Of a DNA stretch of 64,000 nucleotides, positions 39,322 through 48,143 are shown piece by piece. Origin of the DNA: PALSA-926 sp964476835 (lineage in GTDB: Bacteria; Pseudomonadota; Alphaproteobacteria; Micavibrionales; UBA2020); NCBI GenBank assembly GCA_964476835.1, contig CAYZCE010000007.1:1-64000 (forward strand), read 5' to 3'. The notes under the pieces were generated by a model, which was not told the origin of the DNA, made no database searches, and was given only the letters and a program-made list of their open reading frames with translations. The translations under genes were made by a program, and so were the position numbers. Within the stretch, counting starts at the first letter, position 1. Every line of letters starts with the position of its first letter.

Positions 39322-42300
39322 TTAGAAGTGAACCGTGCCGCGGACGATACCGGTGTGCGCGGCATAGTCGCTCTTGTAGGTGTAGTCGTAGTTTGCCGAC
39401 AGATCCCAGTTCGCAGGCGTCGAGTAGATCAGGCCAGCGCCGGCGTTGAACTCGCCGCGTGCCGGGTCTGCGCCCTGCGTCTTGAAGGCCGGGCCGCCCG
39501 CGAGGAAGTGCGAGGTCGACTCGACGTTGTCGGAAAGGAGGTCGTACGCATAGCCCGCGCTGATGGAAGGCTTCAGCTTCGCGCCTGCGTCGTTCTTGAG
39601 GTTCCACATCGCGGTCAGGCCGGCGCCGACCTTCAGGCTGTCTGCATCTTCCGCGTCGACGGTGAGCAGCGGTGCGCCCGAACCGGTTTCGGTGTAGCCG
39701 TCCGTTGCCAGGTGCAGGTACGACGCCGAGAGGCTCGGGGTGACGGTCAGGCCGTGGCCTGCCGCGTAGTCCTTGCCGCCGGCCAGCTGCGCCGAGTAGA
39801 GGTCGCTGCTGTAGTCGGCATTCGCAGTGCCGCCCAGGCCGCCGACGTCGTGGCGTGCGTTGGAGATGTCGTTATACGCGTAGCCGATCTGGCCGTTGAC
39901 GAAGTAGCCCTGCGCCAGATCCTTGCTTGCGTAGAGGTTGACGCCGTAGCTGTCGATGTCGGTGCCGGTCGTGTTGGCATCCTTCGCGTCGGCGTTGGTC
40001 TTGCCGTAGTTGAAGGAGATGCCGAGCACGCCGTTCTTGATGAGCTTGGTGGTGTCGAGGCCCATCGCGGTGCCGAAGCTGTCGGCATCGTAGCCGGCAA
40101 CGCCGTCACGCATGTCCTGCTTCGCCTTTTGGCCGAACGCCTGCACCCAGAAGCTTGCGCCGTTGGTGCCGGAGCCGGCAGCGACGCCTTCCTGCGGGTT
40201 GGAAGCGGTGGTCTCGCCGTGCATGACGTTGAACATGCGGGTCTGCGCGATGTGCTGGACCGATTCACCGAAGCTGTTCGCCGCGATGCTGGCCTGGCCG
40301 CTGACATCCGGGGTGACGCTGTCGATGATGTGCTGCGCACCCTTGGTGTCGCCGTCTTCGACTGCAGCCTGGAGCTTGCCGAGGACTGCATCGATCGCCG
40401 TGTCGCCCGTGAGGGATTCGAGGATATCGGTGACGTTCGACTGCTCGGACGACAGGGAGCCGCCTTCGACTTCGGAAATCGACTTGCGGGTCGCCACGAT
40501 GACGAAGTTGCCTTCGTCGTCGGTATCCTGCGTGAAGCTCAGCAGGGCCGAGGTCGCGCCGGTGAGGTCGAGGTTGGTGCCGAGGTCGGCGACGCCGGTG
40601 CCGGCATCGTTGCCGTCGATGATGACGAACTTGGTGCCGTCGGCGACGTAGATGTCGTTGGCGCGGGTGACGACGATAGTCGCGTCTTCGTCAACCGTCG
40701 CGTTGCCGCTCGCGGTGACATGGCCGATCGTGGTCGAGCCGGTGATCGCGACATCGAGTTCCTGGCCCGCGTCCAGCGTGAAGGTGCCGGCCGTAACCGA
40801 GAGCGTGTTGCCCGCGATGTCGGTGAGGTCCGCTGCATTGGCGTTGCCCGTGACCGTCAGCGTGTGGCCGGTGCCGGTGATGCTCAGGCTGCCGAGCGCG
40901 CCGAGCGTGCCGGTGATCGTGCCGTTCGCCGTGGCCGTCAGGCTGCCTTCGCCGGCGGAGCCGCCCGCAACGTTCGCCTTGATGCTGCCGCCGTCGAGCG
41001 ACAGGGCGCCGTTGTCGTTCAGCGTGATAGACGCCGCCTGTACCGTGCCTGCGGTGGTCGAGAAGGTCGAATCTTCATCAACGTTGACCGCGCCCGAGAA
41101 CGTCAGGTTGGCCGCGGAAACAAGCTTGCTGCCGCCGGTGACGTCGAGGGTGTTCAGATTCGTCGTAGAAGCGACATTCTGGGTGACCGTGCCGGGGCCG
41201 GTGACCGTGATGGTGTTGACGTCTTGTGCATCAGCACCCACCAGTGCGCGGTCGATGATGATGTTGTTGTAGTAGGTGTCGAAGGTGACGTTGTTGGTGT
41301 CGCCGTCGGTGGTGTCGCCGCCGATGGTGAAGGTGCCGGCGGTCATGCCGGTTTCAGCCTTGACGTTGCCGAGGAAGGTGACGTCCGTATTGGCACCGTC
41401 AGCGCCGATTTGGATCGACGCGATGTTCGCGCCGATATCCTTCACGAAGTGAACGTCAGCGCCGCCGGCAACAACGACATTGTTGGTTTCGGTGCTGTTC
41501 GCGCCCTTCACGACTGCATTGATGATGTTGTAGCTGTCGAAGGTGGCCGTGTTGACGTCGCCCGCGTGGCCGTCGCCGCCGAGGATGATGTTATCCGCGG
41601 TGACATAGCCGTTGAAGGTCGCCGACGAATTGCCCGCCGTCTTGTCGATGGTGACGTCGCCGCCCAATTCGATCTCGGCGTCGCTGAAGGTCACGCCCGC
41701 CGCGTTCGCGACGACCATGCTGCCTTCGCCGCCGATGTAGGAGTCGACGTTCTGCGCGAGGGTGCCGTTGAAGACCAGCGTCGAGTCGCTGCCGATCACG
41801 TAGGTGCCGTTGGCATAGAGGTCGCCGCCGATGTTCAGGGTCGATTGGATGAGGGTGATTTCATCCAGCGCCGCGCCCGAGGTGCCGAGGCTGCCGGATA
41901 CGGTGGCGGTCGCATCTTCGACGTTCACGGAGCCGGCGTGGTTGGTCTGGCCGTAGATGTCGCCGGTGACGTTGCCGCCAACGAGGGTCAGTCCCGAGTC
42001 GCTATCCAGCGCGATGTCGGCCGTGATGGTGCCGCTGTTGCTGGTGACCATGCCGCCGTTGACGGTCAGCAGGCCCGACAGCGTGATGTCGTTGTCGGAG
42101 ATGAAGTTGGTGTCGTTGATCGTCAGGTTGGTCAGCTTGGTCGTCCACGCGGCTTCCTGCGTGACGCTGTAATCGCTGTTGCCGTTGATGACGATGTTGT
42201 TGGTGTCTTCCGCGTCCGCGCCCTGGAGCTTGTTGTTCAGGGTGACGTTGTGGTCATACGCCGCGAAGGTCACGGTGTTGACGTCGCCGTCGGTGCCGTC

Positions 42301-43968
42301 GCCGCCGATGGTGATGTTGCCCGAAGCGATGTTGCCGTAGAAGGCGACCGACGAGTTGGCGCCGTCAGCGCCGATCTGGATGTTGTTGATGTTGGCGCCG
42401 ATGTCCGAATAGACGTTGACGCTGCCGCCGCCGGCGATGGTGATGTTGTTGGTTTCGATGCTGTCCGCGCCCGCGATGTCGACGTAGACGTTCGCGTTGC
42501 CGCCGAAGATGACGGTGTTGACGTCGCCCGCATGGCCGTCGCCGCCGAGGATCAGGCTGTCGCCGTGAACTTCATCGTTGAAGGTCGCGGTCGCGTTGCC
42601 GGCGATCGAGTTGACCGTGATGGCCTGGACGTCAACCGTGCCGTTGAAGATCGCGCCGGCCACCGAGGTGTTGGACACGGTAAGTTGGCCGTAGCCGTCG
42701 CCGTTGTTGATGGCGCCGGTGACCGTCTGCTTGGTGCCGCCGTTGAGGGTCAGCGTGCCGTAGTAGCCGATCGACAGGCCGTTGGCGGTGCCGATGTCGC
42801 CGCCGACCGTCAGAGAGCTGTCATAGTTCATCTCGATCTGGTTGAGCTTGCCGGTCGCGGAGCCGAGGCTGCCGCTGACGATGACCGTCATGTCGTTGTC
42901 GATGTAGACGGAACCCTTGCCGGTGTTGGAAGAGTCGATGATGTCGCCGCCAACATTGATGGTGCTACCGCCGCCGAAGTCGGACGTGAATTCAACATCG
43001 CCGTCCTGGCCGTCGAAGTCGATGGTGCCGTTCGACGCGGTGTTGACGTCGTGCGAGAACTCGAGTTCACCCGCATCCGAGAAGTGGATGGTCGCTGCGT
43101 CAACGGTACCGTAGAAGTACGTGCTGTCGGTGTTGCTGACGTCGATCTTGTGCAGGAACTTGGTGGCGCCGATGTCGCCGTGGAAAGTCTGGTCGGTGTT
43201 GAGGACGATGGTGCCCTCGTTGTTGCCGCCGCCGTCGATGGTGCCGAAGACGTCGTCGGAACCGTTGGTGTCAAAGACGATGCTGGCGATGCCCTTGGTA
43301 TCGTCGCCCGAGTCATTCAGGACTGCGCCGCTGCCGAAGTCGACGGCAACGTTACCGAGGCCATCTTCGTCGTCGTAGTCGCCGCCGCTGTTGATGGCCA
43401 GGATCGCGTTAGCACCCGCCGCCGAACCGGCGGTGATGCTGGTGGAACCCGCGAAGAAGTTGTCGGTGTTGCCGCCGGAGGTGCCGACAGACAGCAAGAC
43501 GTCGTGACCAGCATCGTCGGATTCATCGTTGCTGATGTTGAGGCTGTCGACCGAGAAGTTGTGCGCGACAAGGGTGGTGATCGAGGCATCGTTGGCGTCA
43601 ACGCCGGTGACGTTGAAGGCGCCGTTGATCTCGACGCCGACGGCGCCGCCGATGTTGACGCTGAGGTCGGCGCTTTCGCCGGTGGTGATCGTCAGGGTGC
43701 CGTTGGGAGATGCGTTGAAGTCGACGACGTTGCCGAGCACGAAAGCATCGGTGCCGTTGGTGCCGTCGTCAGCGGTGCCGTTGTTGGTGATGATGGCATC
43801 ATAGCTATCGATATCCAAGCTGTCGCCGGAGTTGGCGGCAAAGTCATCGGCCCACACTTGGCCGTCCGCCGTCGGGGAGTGCGTGCCTGCGTGCGCTTGC
43901 AGAGCCGAGAAAGACACCGCGACGAGGGCGGTACCGGTGAGAAGCGCTTTTTTCAGGTTGATAGCCAT
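39322..43968 (-). CDS. Autotransporter 4 (type Va secretion) with a tandemly duplicated passenger, 1548 aa
   Basis: The signal peptide (MAINLKKALLTGTALVAVSF...AHA) is followed by a very acidic, Asn/Asp/Gly-rich passenger. About residues 350-1005 consist of a tandem duplication of roughly 330 residues. Both copies contain ILGGDGHAGDVNT, then DIGANI..IQIGADGAN, then FTIGGD/ITIGGD and a run toward LTVNGG. A third truncated copy follows. The beta-domain (about 1272-1548) begins SFWVQAFGQKAKQDMRDGVA and ends IVRGTVHF. The start at 43968 has AGGAG ten bases upstream and gives a proper signal peptide; a start 17 codons earlier would not. GGDGxxGDVNT-type segments could bind calcium, which is speculation. 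Confidence 0.88.
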   Translation of the reverse strand: MAINLKKALLTGTALVAVSFSALQAHAGTHSPTADGQVWADDFAANSGDSLDIDSYDAIITNNGTADDGTNGTDAFVLGNVVDFNASPNGTLTITTGESADLSVNIGGAVGVEINGAFNVTGVDANDASITTLVAHNFSVDSLNISNDESDDAGHDVLLSVGTSGGNTDNFFAGSTSITAGSAAGANAILAINSGGDYDDEDGLGNVAVDFGSGAVLNDSGDDTKGIASIVFDTNGSDDVFGTIDGGGNNEGTIVLNTDQTFHGDIGATKFLHKIDVSNTDSTYFYGTVDAATIHFSDAGELEFSHDVNTASNGTIDFDGQDGDVEFTSDFGGGSTINVGGDIIDSSNTGKGSVYIDNDMTVIVSGSLGSATGKLNQIEMNYDSSLTVGGDIGTANGLSIGYYGTLTLNGGTKQTVTGAINNGDGYGQLTVSNTSVAGAIFNGTVDVQAITVNSIAGNATATFNDEVHGDSLILGGDGHAGDVNTVIFGGNANVYVDIAGADSIETNNITIAGGGSVNVYSDIGANINNIQIGADGANSSVAFYGNIASGNITIGGDGTDGDVNTVTFAAYDHNVTLNNKLQGADAEDTNNIVINGNSDYSVTQEAAWTTKLTNLTINDTNFISDNDITLSGLLTVNGGMVTSNSGTITADIALDSDSGLTLVGGNVTGDIYGQTNHAGSVNVEDATATVSGSLGTSGAALDEITLIQSTLNIGGDLYANGTYVIGSDSTLVFNGTLAQNVDSYIGGEGSMVVANAAGVTFSDAEIELGGDVTIDKTAGNSSATFNGYVTADNIILGGDGHAGDVNTATFDSYNIINAVVKGANSTETNNVVVAGGADVHFVKDIGANIASIQIGADGANTDVTFLGNVKAETGMTAGTFTIGGDTTDGDTNNVTFDTYYNNIIIDRALVGADAQDVNTITVTGPGTVTQNVASTTNLNTLDVTGGSKLVSAANLTFSGAVNVDEDSTFSTTAGTVQAASITLNDNGALSLDGGSIKANVAGGSAGEGSLTATANGTITGTLGALGSLSITGTGHTLTVTGNANAADLTDIAGNTLSVTAGTFTLDAGQELDVAITGSTTIGHVTASGNATVDEDATIVVTRANDIYVADGTKFVIIDGNDAGTGVADLGTNLDLTGATSALLSFTQDTDDEGNFVIVATRKSISEVEGGSLSSEQSNVTDILESLTGDTAIDAVLGKLQAAVEDGDTKGAQHIIDSVTPDVSGQASIAANSFGESVQHIAQTRMFNVMHGETTASNPQEGVAAGSGTNGASFWVQAFGQKAKQDMRDGVAGYDADSFGTAMGLDTTKLIKNGVLGISFNYGKTNADAKDANTTGTDIDSYGVNLYASKDLAQGYFVNGQIGYAYNDISNARHDVGGLGGTANADYSSDLYSAQLAGGKDYAAGHGLTVTPSLSASYLHLATDGYTETGSGAPLLTVDAEDADSLKVGAGLTAMWNLKNDAGAKLKPSISAGYAYDLLSDNVESTSHFLAGGPAFKTQGADPARGEFNAGAGLIYSTPANWDLSANYDYTYKSDYAAHTGIVRGTVHF
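40950..42925 (-). repeat. ~1-kb tandem duplication inside autotransporter 4
   Basis: Copy 1 spans about 42925-41945 and copy 2 about 41944-40950. Shared protein landmarks, in the same order, are VSGSLG, GDVNT, ETNN, GSV/ADV, DIGANI, IQIGADGAN, IGGD.TDGD and NTITV/NNIVI. Confidence 0.8.
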
Positions 43969-44121
43969 GGTGGATAGACTCCTTTGTGACGGTGTGAAGG
44001 CGATAGAAAAATGAAACACTTAGAGAATTAAAAAACGACGTGATCGTCGCACTGCAGAACTTATATCATTGGATTTGTTCAACTCACAACCCACCGTTTC
44101 AAAAAACGGCCCGCTGTGATA

Positions 44122-44135
44122 TTTATACAACAATG
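44122..44135 (-). promoter_or_regulatory. Shared 14-mer with TATAAA upstream of autotransporter 4
   Basis: Identical to 34105-34118. On the minus strand the TATAAA is about 155 bases before the ATG, within the 287-bp intergenic gap 43969-44255. Apart from this and a 7-bp hairpin (44157-44177) I see nothing in that gap. Confidence 0.35.
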
Positions 44136-44255
44136 TTTTCCACAGAAATGAAACATGCTTTCTATTTTTCAGAAAGCGAATTCGATGGCTGTTGACCGCC
44201 GCTGCCGCCTGACGCACACTCGCTACACTATATTAAGAAAGGACTCAACCACCCC

Positions 44256-44828
44256 ATGGCCGCCGAACTCAACCTGACGCGCATCCGCGATTCCAAGATC
44301 ATCGCGCTCGTCTCTATCGTGATCATCTTCCTCACCAAGCAGATGTACGCGCCCGAAACGGCCGAGCACCTGGTCATCGACTATCTCGGCTATTTCCTGA
44401 TCTCGTTCTGCGCGCTGGGCCGCGTGTACACGACGGCGTTCCTCGGCGGGCACAAGAACGCGGAGCTCATCACCTACGGCCCCTTCTCGGTCGTGCGCAA
44501 CCCGCTCTATTTCTTCTCGCTGCTCGGCGTGACGGGCATCGCGATGGTCACCATGCACACGCTGGTCTGGCTGTTCGCGCCTGTGGCCTTCATCTTTCTC
44601 TACCATTTCCTGATCGGCCGCGAGGAAAAGTTCCTGTCGGGCAAGTTCGGGCAGGTTTATGAAGACTATAAAAAGCGCGTGCCGCGCCTGCTCCCGAACC
44701 CGGCGCTCTATGTCGCGCCCGAGACCGTGCCGATGGTGCCGAAGTACCTGAAGAACGCGCTGTTCGACGCGATCTGGTGGTTCGTGCCGTTCCCGGTGCT
44801 CGAAATCCTTGAGCACTTCAAGTCTTAA
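44256..44828 (+). CDS. Isoprenylcysteine carboxyl methyltransferase (ICMT/PEMT)-like membrane protein
   Basis: This 190-residue protein has four to five hydrophobic segments and the C-terminal signature of the ICMT/PEMT superfamily: YGPFSVVRNPLYFFSLLG (about 75-92), then EEKFLSGKFGQVYEDYKKRV (about 128-147) and RLLP. In the family these residues bind SAM and the methyl acceptor. Bacterial members have no prenylated protein substrate and their acceptors are mostly unknown, so the substrate is not assigned. GAAAGGA lies about 12 bases before ATG. A small membrane-protein gene follows after 32 bp on the same strand and could be cotranscribed. Confidence 0.8.
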   Translation: MAAELNLTRIRDSKIIALVSIVIIFLTKQMYAPETAEHLVIDYLGYFLISFCALGRVYTTAFLGGHKNAELITYGPFSVVRNPLYFFSLLGVTGIAMVTMHTLVWLFAPVAFIFLYHFLIGREEKFLSGKFGQVYEDYKKRVPRLLPNPALYVAPETVPMVPKYLKNALFDAIWWFVPFPVLEILEHFKS

Positions 44829-44860
44829 GCGCTATACTGGCGGGGAAAGGGAGCTTCACC

Positions 44861-45085
44861 ATGACCATCCCGCCGCTTGTCCGCCTGACGTTTTTCTGCC
44901 TGCTCGCGCTTGCGATCGGCACCCTCGGGGTCGCCAGCTTCACCGGCCTGCTCTCCAGCTATGGCGACGGCAAGGAAGCTGTGCTGATGACCGCCGACCA
45001 CAGCTTCAAGTTCCCGACCGACGAGAAATCGCTGCAATCGCTGGCCGCGCACCTCTCGGGCGTCGAGCCTGCCGCAGGCAACTAA
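44861..45085 (+). CDS. Small membrane-anchored or exported protein, 74 aa
   Basis: I do not recognise this protein. Residues 5-32 (LVRLTFFCLLALAIGTLGVA...) form a signal anchor or signal peptide, followed by about 40 polar residues ending LSGVEPAAGN. AAAGGGAG stands seven bases before ATG, a strong ribosome site that supports translation. It follows the methyltransferase-like gene on the same strand and converges with asd, with six bases between stop codons. Confidence 0.65.
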   Translation: MTIPPLVRLTFFCLLALAIGTLGVASFTGLLSSYGDGKEAVLMTADHSFKFPTDEKSLQSLAAHLSGVEPAAGN

Positions 45086-45091
45086 TCTAAT

Positions 45092-46111
45092 TTACAAGTA
45101 TTCGTTCGCGAGGATTTCCGCGATCTGCACCGCGTTGGTGGCCGCGCCCTTGCGCAGGTTGTCGGCGACGACCCACAGCGACAAGCCGTTCTTGACGGAC
45201 TCATCCTGGCGGATGCGGCTGACGTAGACAAAGTCCTCGCCCGAGACTTCCGCCGGCGTGACGAAGCCGTCTTCGGGGTCGTGCGTGTCGATGACATGCA
45301 CGCCGGGCGCCTTTTGCAGCAGCTTGCGCGCCGCATCTGCGGTGATCTTCTTCTCGAACTCGACGTTGACGGCTTCGGAATGGCACACGAAGACCGGCAC
45401 GCGCACGCAGGTGGCGGAAACCTCGATGTCGGCGCCGAGGATCTTTTTCGTCTCGACGCGCATCTTCCATTCTTCCTTCGTCCAGCCGTCGTCCATGAAG
45501 ACGTCGATCTGCGGGATGACGTTGAAGGAAATTTGCTTGGCAAAGATGGTGCGCTTGGGAGAACTGTTGGCATAGACCGCGCGCGTCTGGTCGAACAATT
45601 CATCCATCGCCGCACGGCCCGCGCCGGAGACGGATTGATAGGTGGATACGACCACGCGCTTGATTTTGGCCGCGTCATGCAGCGGCTTGAGCGCGACGAC
45701 CATCTGGATGGTCGAGCAATTTGGGTTGGCGATGATGCCTTTTTTGGTGTAGTCCGCGATGGCTTCCGGGTTCACTTCCGGCACCACCAGCGGCACGTCG
45801 GGATCCATGCGGAAGAACGACGAATTATCGATGATCACCGCGCCGGCCTTCGCCGCCTTGGGTGCGAAAACCTTGGAAACTGCGGAGCCGGCGGAGGCCA
45901 GCACGATATCGACGCCCTTGAAGTCGAAAGTGTCGAGGTTCTGCACCTTCAGGATATGGTCGTCGCCGAACGACACTTCACGGCCCGCCGAGCGTTGGGA
46001 GGCGAGCGCATAGACTTCGCTGGCCGGGAATTTGCGTTCCGCCAGCCCGGCGAGCATGGCTTGCCCGACGTTGCCCGTTGCACCGACGACCGCGACTTTA
46101 TATGATGACAT
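45092..46111 (-). CDS. asd: Aspartate-semialdehyde dehydrogenase
   Basis: Asd (339 aa) reduces aspartyl phosphate to aspartate semialdehyde with NADPH, at the head of the lysine/diaminopimelate, threonine and methionine branches. The NADP loop is VVGATGNVGQAML (8-20). The active-site Cys132 sits in IANPNCSTIQM, and a later His lies in FVCHSEAVNVEF. Diaminopimelate from this pathway is the substrate of MurE. AGAGG lies six bases before ATG. The divergent CoA-transferase gene starts only 27 bp away, so at least one promoter must lie within the neighbouring gene. Confidence 0.96.
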   Translation of the reverse strand: MSSYKVAVVGATGNVGQAMLAGLAERKFPASEVYALASQRSAGREVSFGDDHILKVQNLDTFDFKGVDIVLASAGSAVSKVFAPKAAKAGAVIIDNSSFFRMDPDVPLVVPEVNPEAIADYTKKGIIANPNCSTIQMVVALKPLHDAAKIKRVVVSTYQSVSGAGRAAMDELFDQTRAVYANSSPKRTIFAKQISFNVIPQIDVFMDDGWTKEEWKMRVETKKILGADIEVSATCVRVPVFVCHSEAVNVEFEKKITADAARKLLQKAPGVHVIDTHDPEDGFVTPAEVSGEDFVYVSRIRQDESVKNGLSLWVVADNLRKGAATNAVQIAEILANEYL

Positions 46112-46138
46112 GAAGACCTCTTTCTACTGGGCAACATA

Positions 46139-47353
46139 ATGACTGAAAACAATGGCCCGCTCAAGGGCGTTCGCGTGCTCGACATGTCGCGCATCCTCGC
46201 GGGGCCGAGCGCCACGCAGATCCTCGGTGACTACGGCGCTGACGTCATCAAGGTCGAGAAGCCCGGACAGGGCGACGATACCCGCAAATGGGGCCCGCCG
46301 TTCCTGAAAGACAAGGGCGGTAAAGATACGACCGAGAGCGCCTATTACCTCTCCGCCAACCGCAACAAGCGCTCCCTCGCGCTCGACTTCACCAAGCCCG
46401 AAGGGCTAGCGGTGCTGAAGAAGCTGCTCGGCAGCTGCGACATCCTGTTCGAGAACTACAAGCACGGCACCTTGGAACGCTACGGCCTCGGCTACGAACA
46501 GCTCAAGACGGAATTCCCGCGCCTGATCTATTGCTCGCTGACCGGTTTCGGCCACACCGGGCCGTATAAAGACCGCGCGGGCTACGACTATCTCATTCAG
46601 GGCATGGGCGGCGTGATGAGCCTCAACGGCCCCATCGACGGCGATCCGTACAAGATGCCCGTCGCCTTCGCGGACATCATGACAGGCCTCTACGCGCTCA
46701 ACGGCATCCTCGCCGCGCTCTATGCGCGCGAGAAAACCGGCCACGGCCAGATGATCGACATCGCGCTGCTCGATACGCAAGTCGCTGTCATGTCGAACGT
46801 CGCGCAATATTACCTGACTGGCGGCAAACCGCCCGCGCGCATGGGCAACGGGCACCTGACGATCGTGCCCTACGAAGTCTTCAAGGCATCGGACGGCTAC
46901 ATCGTGCTCGCCGTCGGCAACGACCGCCAGTTCGCGGATTTCTGCGCGGTCGCCGGCAAGCCCGAACTCGCCGCCGATCCGCGCTTCACCGAGAACAAGA
47001 ACCGCGTGCGCAACCGCGACATCCTCGTGCCCGTCGTGCGCGACCTCGTCGCGCAGAAGACGCGCGACGCATGGATCGCGGCGCTGGAAGAGAAAGACGT
47101 CCCCTGCGGTCCCGTCAACACGATGCCGGAAGTCTTCGACGACCCGCAGGTGAAGGCGCGCGGGCTGGCATTCGAGATGGCGCATGACGTCGCGCCCGTG
47201 ACACTGCTCGCCAATCCCGTCGTCTTTTCTGAAACCCCCGTCTCCTACCGCCGCGCCCCGCCGACGCTGGGGCGTGATACGGATGAGGTATTGAAGGAAG
47301 CCGGTCTTTCCGCCGATGAGATTGCAGTGTTGAAAGAAAAGGGCGCAGTTTAA
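46139..47353 (+). CDS. CaiB/BaiF-type (family III) CoA-transferase
   Basis: This 404-residue protein is a family III CoA-transferase. The N-terminus GVRVLDMSRILAGPSATQIL and block NRNKRSLALDFTKPEG are typical; the catalytic Asp is Asp179 in PVAFADIMTGLYALN, which forms the acyl-enzyme anhydride. The C-terminal GPVNTMPEVFDDPQV is also characteristic. It moves CoA between acyl groups, but the acids cannot be told from the sequence (formate/oxalate, carnitine, bile-acid, succinate-type members all look alike). No dehydrogenase or racemase neighbours help. The gene diverges from asd with 27 bp between start codons and is followed by a dispersed repeat. Confidence 0.9.
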   Translation: MTENNGPLKGVRVLDMSRILAGPSATQILGDYGADVIKVEKPGQGDDTRKWGPPFLKDKGGKDTTESAYYLSANRNKRSLALDFTKPEGLAVLKKLLGSCDILFENYKHGTLERYGLGYEQLKTEFPRLIYCSLTGFGHTGPYKDRAGYDYLIQGMGGVMSLNGPIDGDPYKMPVAFADIMTGLYALNGILAALYAREKTGHGQMIDIALLDTQVAVMSNVAQYYLTGGKPPARMGNGHLTIVPYEVFKASDGYIVLAVGNDRQFADFCAVAGKPELAADPRFTENKNRVRNRDILVPVVRDLVAQKTRDAWIAALEEKDVPCGPVNTMPEVFDDPQVKARGLAFEMAHDVAPVTLLANPVVFSETPVSYRRAPPTLGRDTDEVLKEAGLSADEIAVLKEKGAV

Positions 47354-47354
47354 T

Positions 47355-47450
47355 TCCCTCTCCCTTCGGGAGAGGGTTAGGGAGAGGGATTTCCCCGCAC
47401 CCGACACCTGTACAATCCCTCACCCTTCCCTCTCCCGGAGGGAGAGGGAG
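47355..47450. repeat. Dispersed CCCTCTCCC-type repeat with paired hairpins
   Basis: CCCTCTCCC (47356-47364) and GGGAGAGGG (47368-47376) form a tight hairpin; a related inverted copy (CCCTCTCCC-GG-AGGGAGAGGG) lies at 47428-47448. This type of intergenic repeat is common in proteobacterial genomes and often produces false reading frames. It may act as a 3' hairpin for the CoA-transferase mRNA. Confidence 0.75.
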
Positions 47451-47513
47451 ATATCTTGCAATCCGCATTTTCCGCCTGTACTCTTTTCAAACATTCAAAC
47501 CAAGGTGCTCTCC

Positions 47514-48143
47514 ATGTCGCTTCTCTTCACCCAAACGCCGATTGACTGGATATCGGTGACGCTGTTCTTCCTGTTCGGCTATCTCTCGGGCAGCGTGCCG
47601 TACGGCCTGCTGCTGGGCAAGCTGGCGGGGCTGGGCGATATCCGCAAGTCGGGGTCGGGCAATATCGGCGCGACCAACGTGCTGCGCCTCGGCGGCAAGA
47701 AGCTGGCGATCGCGACGCTGCTGCTCGATGCGCTCAAGGGCACCATCCCCGTGCTGATCGCGAAGCATTGGAGCATGGATGCCGCTGTGATGACTGCGCT
47801 CGGCGCCTTCATCGGCCACCTCTTCCCGGTCTGGCTGCGCTTCAAGGGCGGCAAGGGCGTGGCGGTGGCGCTCGGCGTGATCTTCGCGCTATCGTGGAAG
47901 ATCGGCATCATCCTCTGCCTGATCTGGCTGGCGACCGCACTCTTCACCCAGTATTCGTCGGCCTCCGCGCTGATGGCGGCGGCCTGCGCGCCCATCGTCG
48001 CGGCGCTGCTGACGGCCGATCCGCAGATCATCTTCTTCATGCTGCTGATCTCCATCGCCATCTGGGTCAAGCACCGCGAGAACATCAAGCGCCTCGCGAG
48101 CGGCACCGAAGGCAAGATCAACCTCGGCGCCAAGAAGAAATGA
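47514..48143 (+). CDS. plsY: Glycerol-3-phosphate acyltransferase PlsY
   Basis: PlsY (209 aa) transfers acyl groups from acyl phosphate to glycerol-3-phosphate, the first step of membrane phospholipid synthesis. Several membrane segments and the three family motifs are visible: YLSGSVPYGLLLGK, KSGSGNIGATNVLR, and GHLFPVWLRFKGGKGVA. ATG 47514 is preferred to the GTG nine bases upstream because AAGGTG gives it a ribosome site. The stop overlaps the dprA start by four bases (ATGA). It supplies the pathway that Psd and PssA (57-58.6 kb) complete. Confidence 0.95.
   Translation: MSLLFTQTPIDWISVTLFFLFGYLSGSVPYGLLLGKLAGLGDIRKSGSGNIGATNVLRLGGKKLAIATLLLDALKGTIPVLIAKHWSMDAAVMTALGAFIGHLFPVWLRFKGGKGVAVALGVIFALSWKIGIILCLIWLATALFTQYSSASALMAAACAPIVAALLTADPQIIFFMLLISIAIWVKHRENIKRLASGTEGKINLGAKKK

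Noticed and set aside
35915..42925. Possible CRISPR array from the many repeated segments
   Set aside because: Repeats are long, in frame, diverged and translate to passenger beta-strands; there are no uniform short repeats with unique spacers and no cas genes.
44157..44177. Short hairpin GCTTTCT/AGAAAGC as a terminator
   Set aside because: No gene ends next to it on either strand, the stem is only 7 bp, and no T-run follows.
47115..47468. Minus-strand frame giving peptides like LPLPPGEGRVRD and PLPNPLPKGEG
   Set aside because: These are the known false translations of the CCCTCTCCC-type intergenic repeat at 47355-47450.
47768..48139. Longer N-terminus for dprA reaching back to 47768
   Set aside because: It overlaps plsY in another frame and its sequence is Arg-rich shadow; the ATGA overlap at 48140 gives the standard DprA start.
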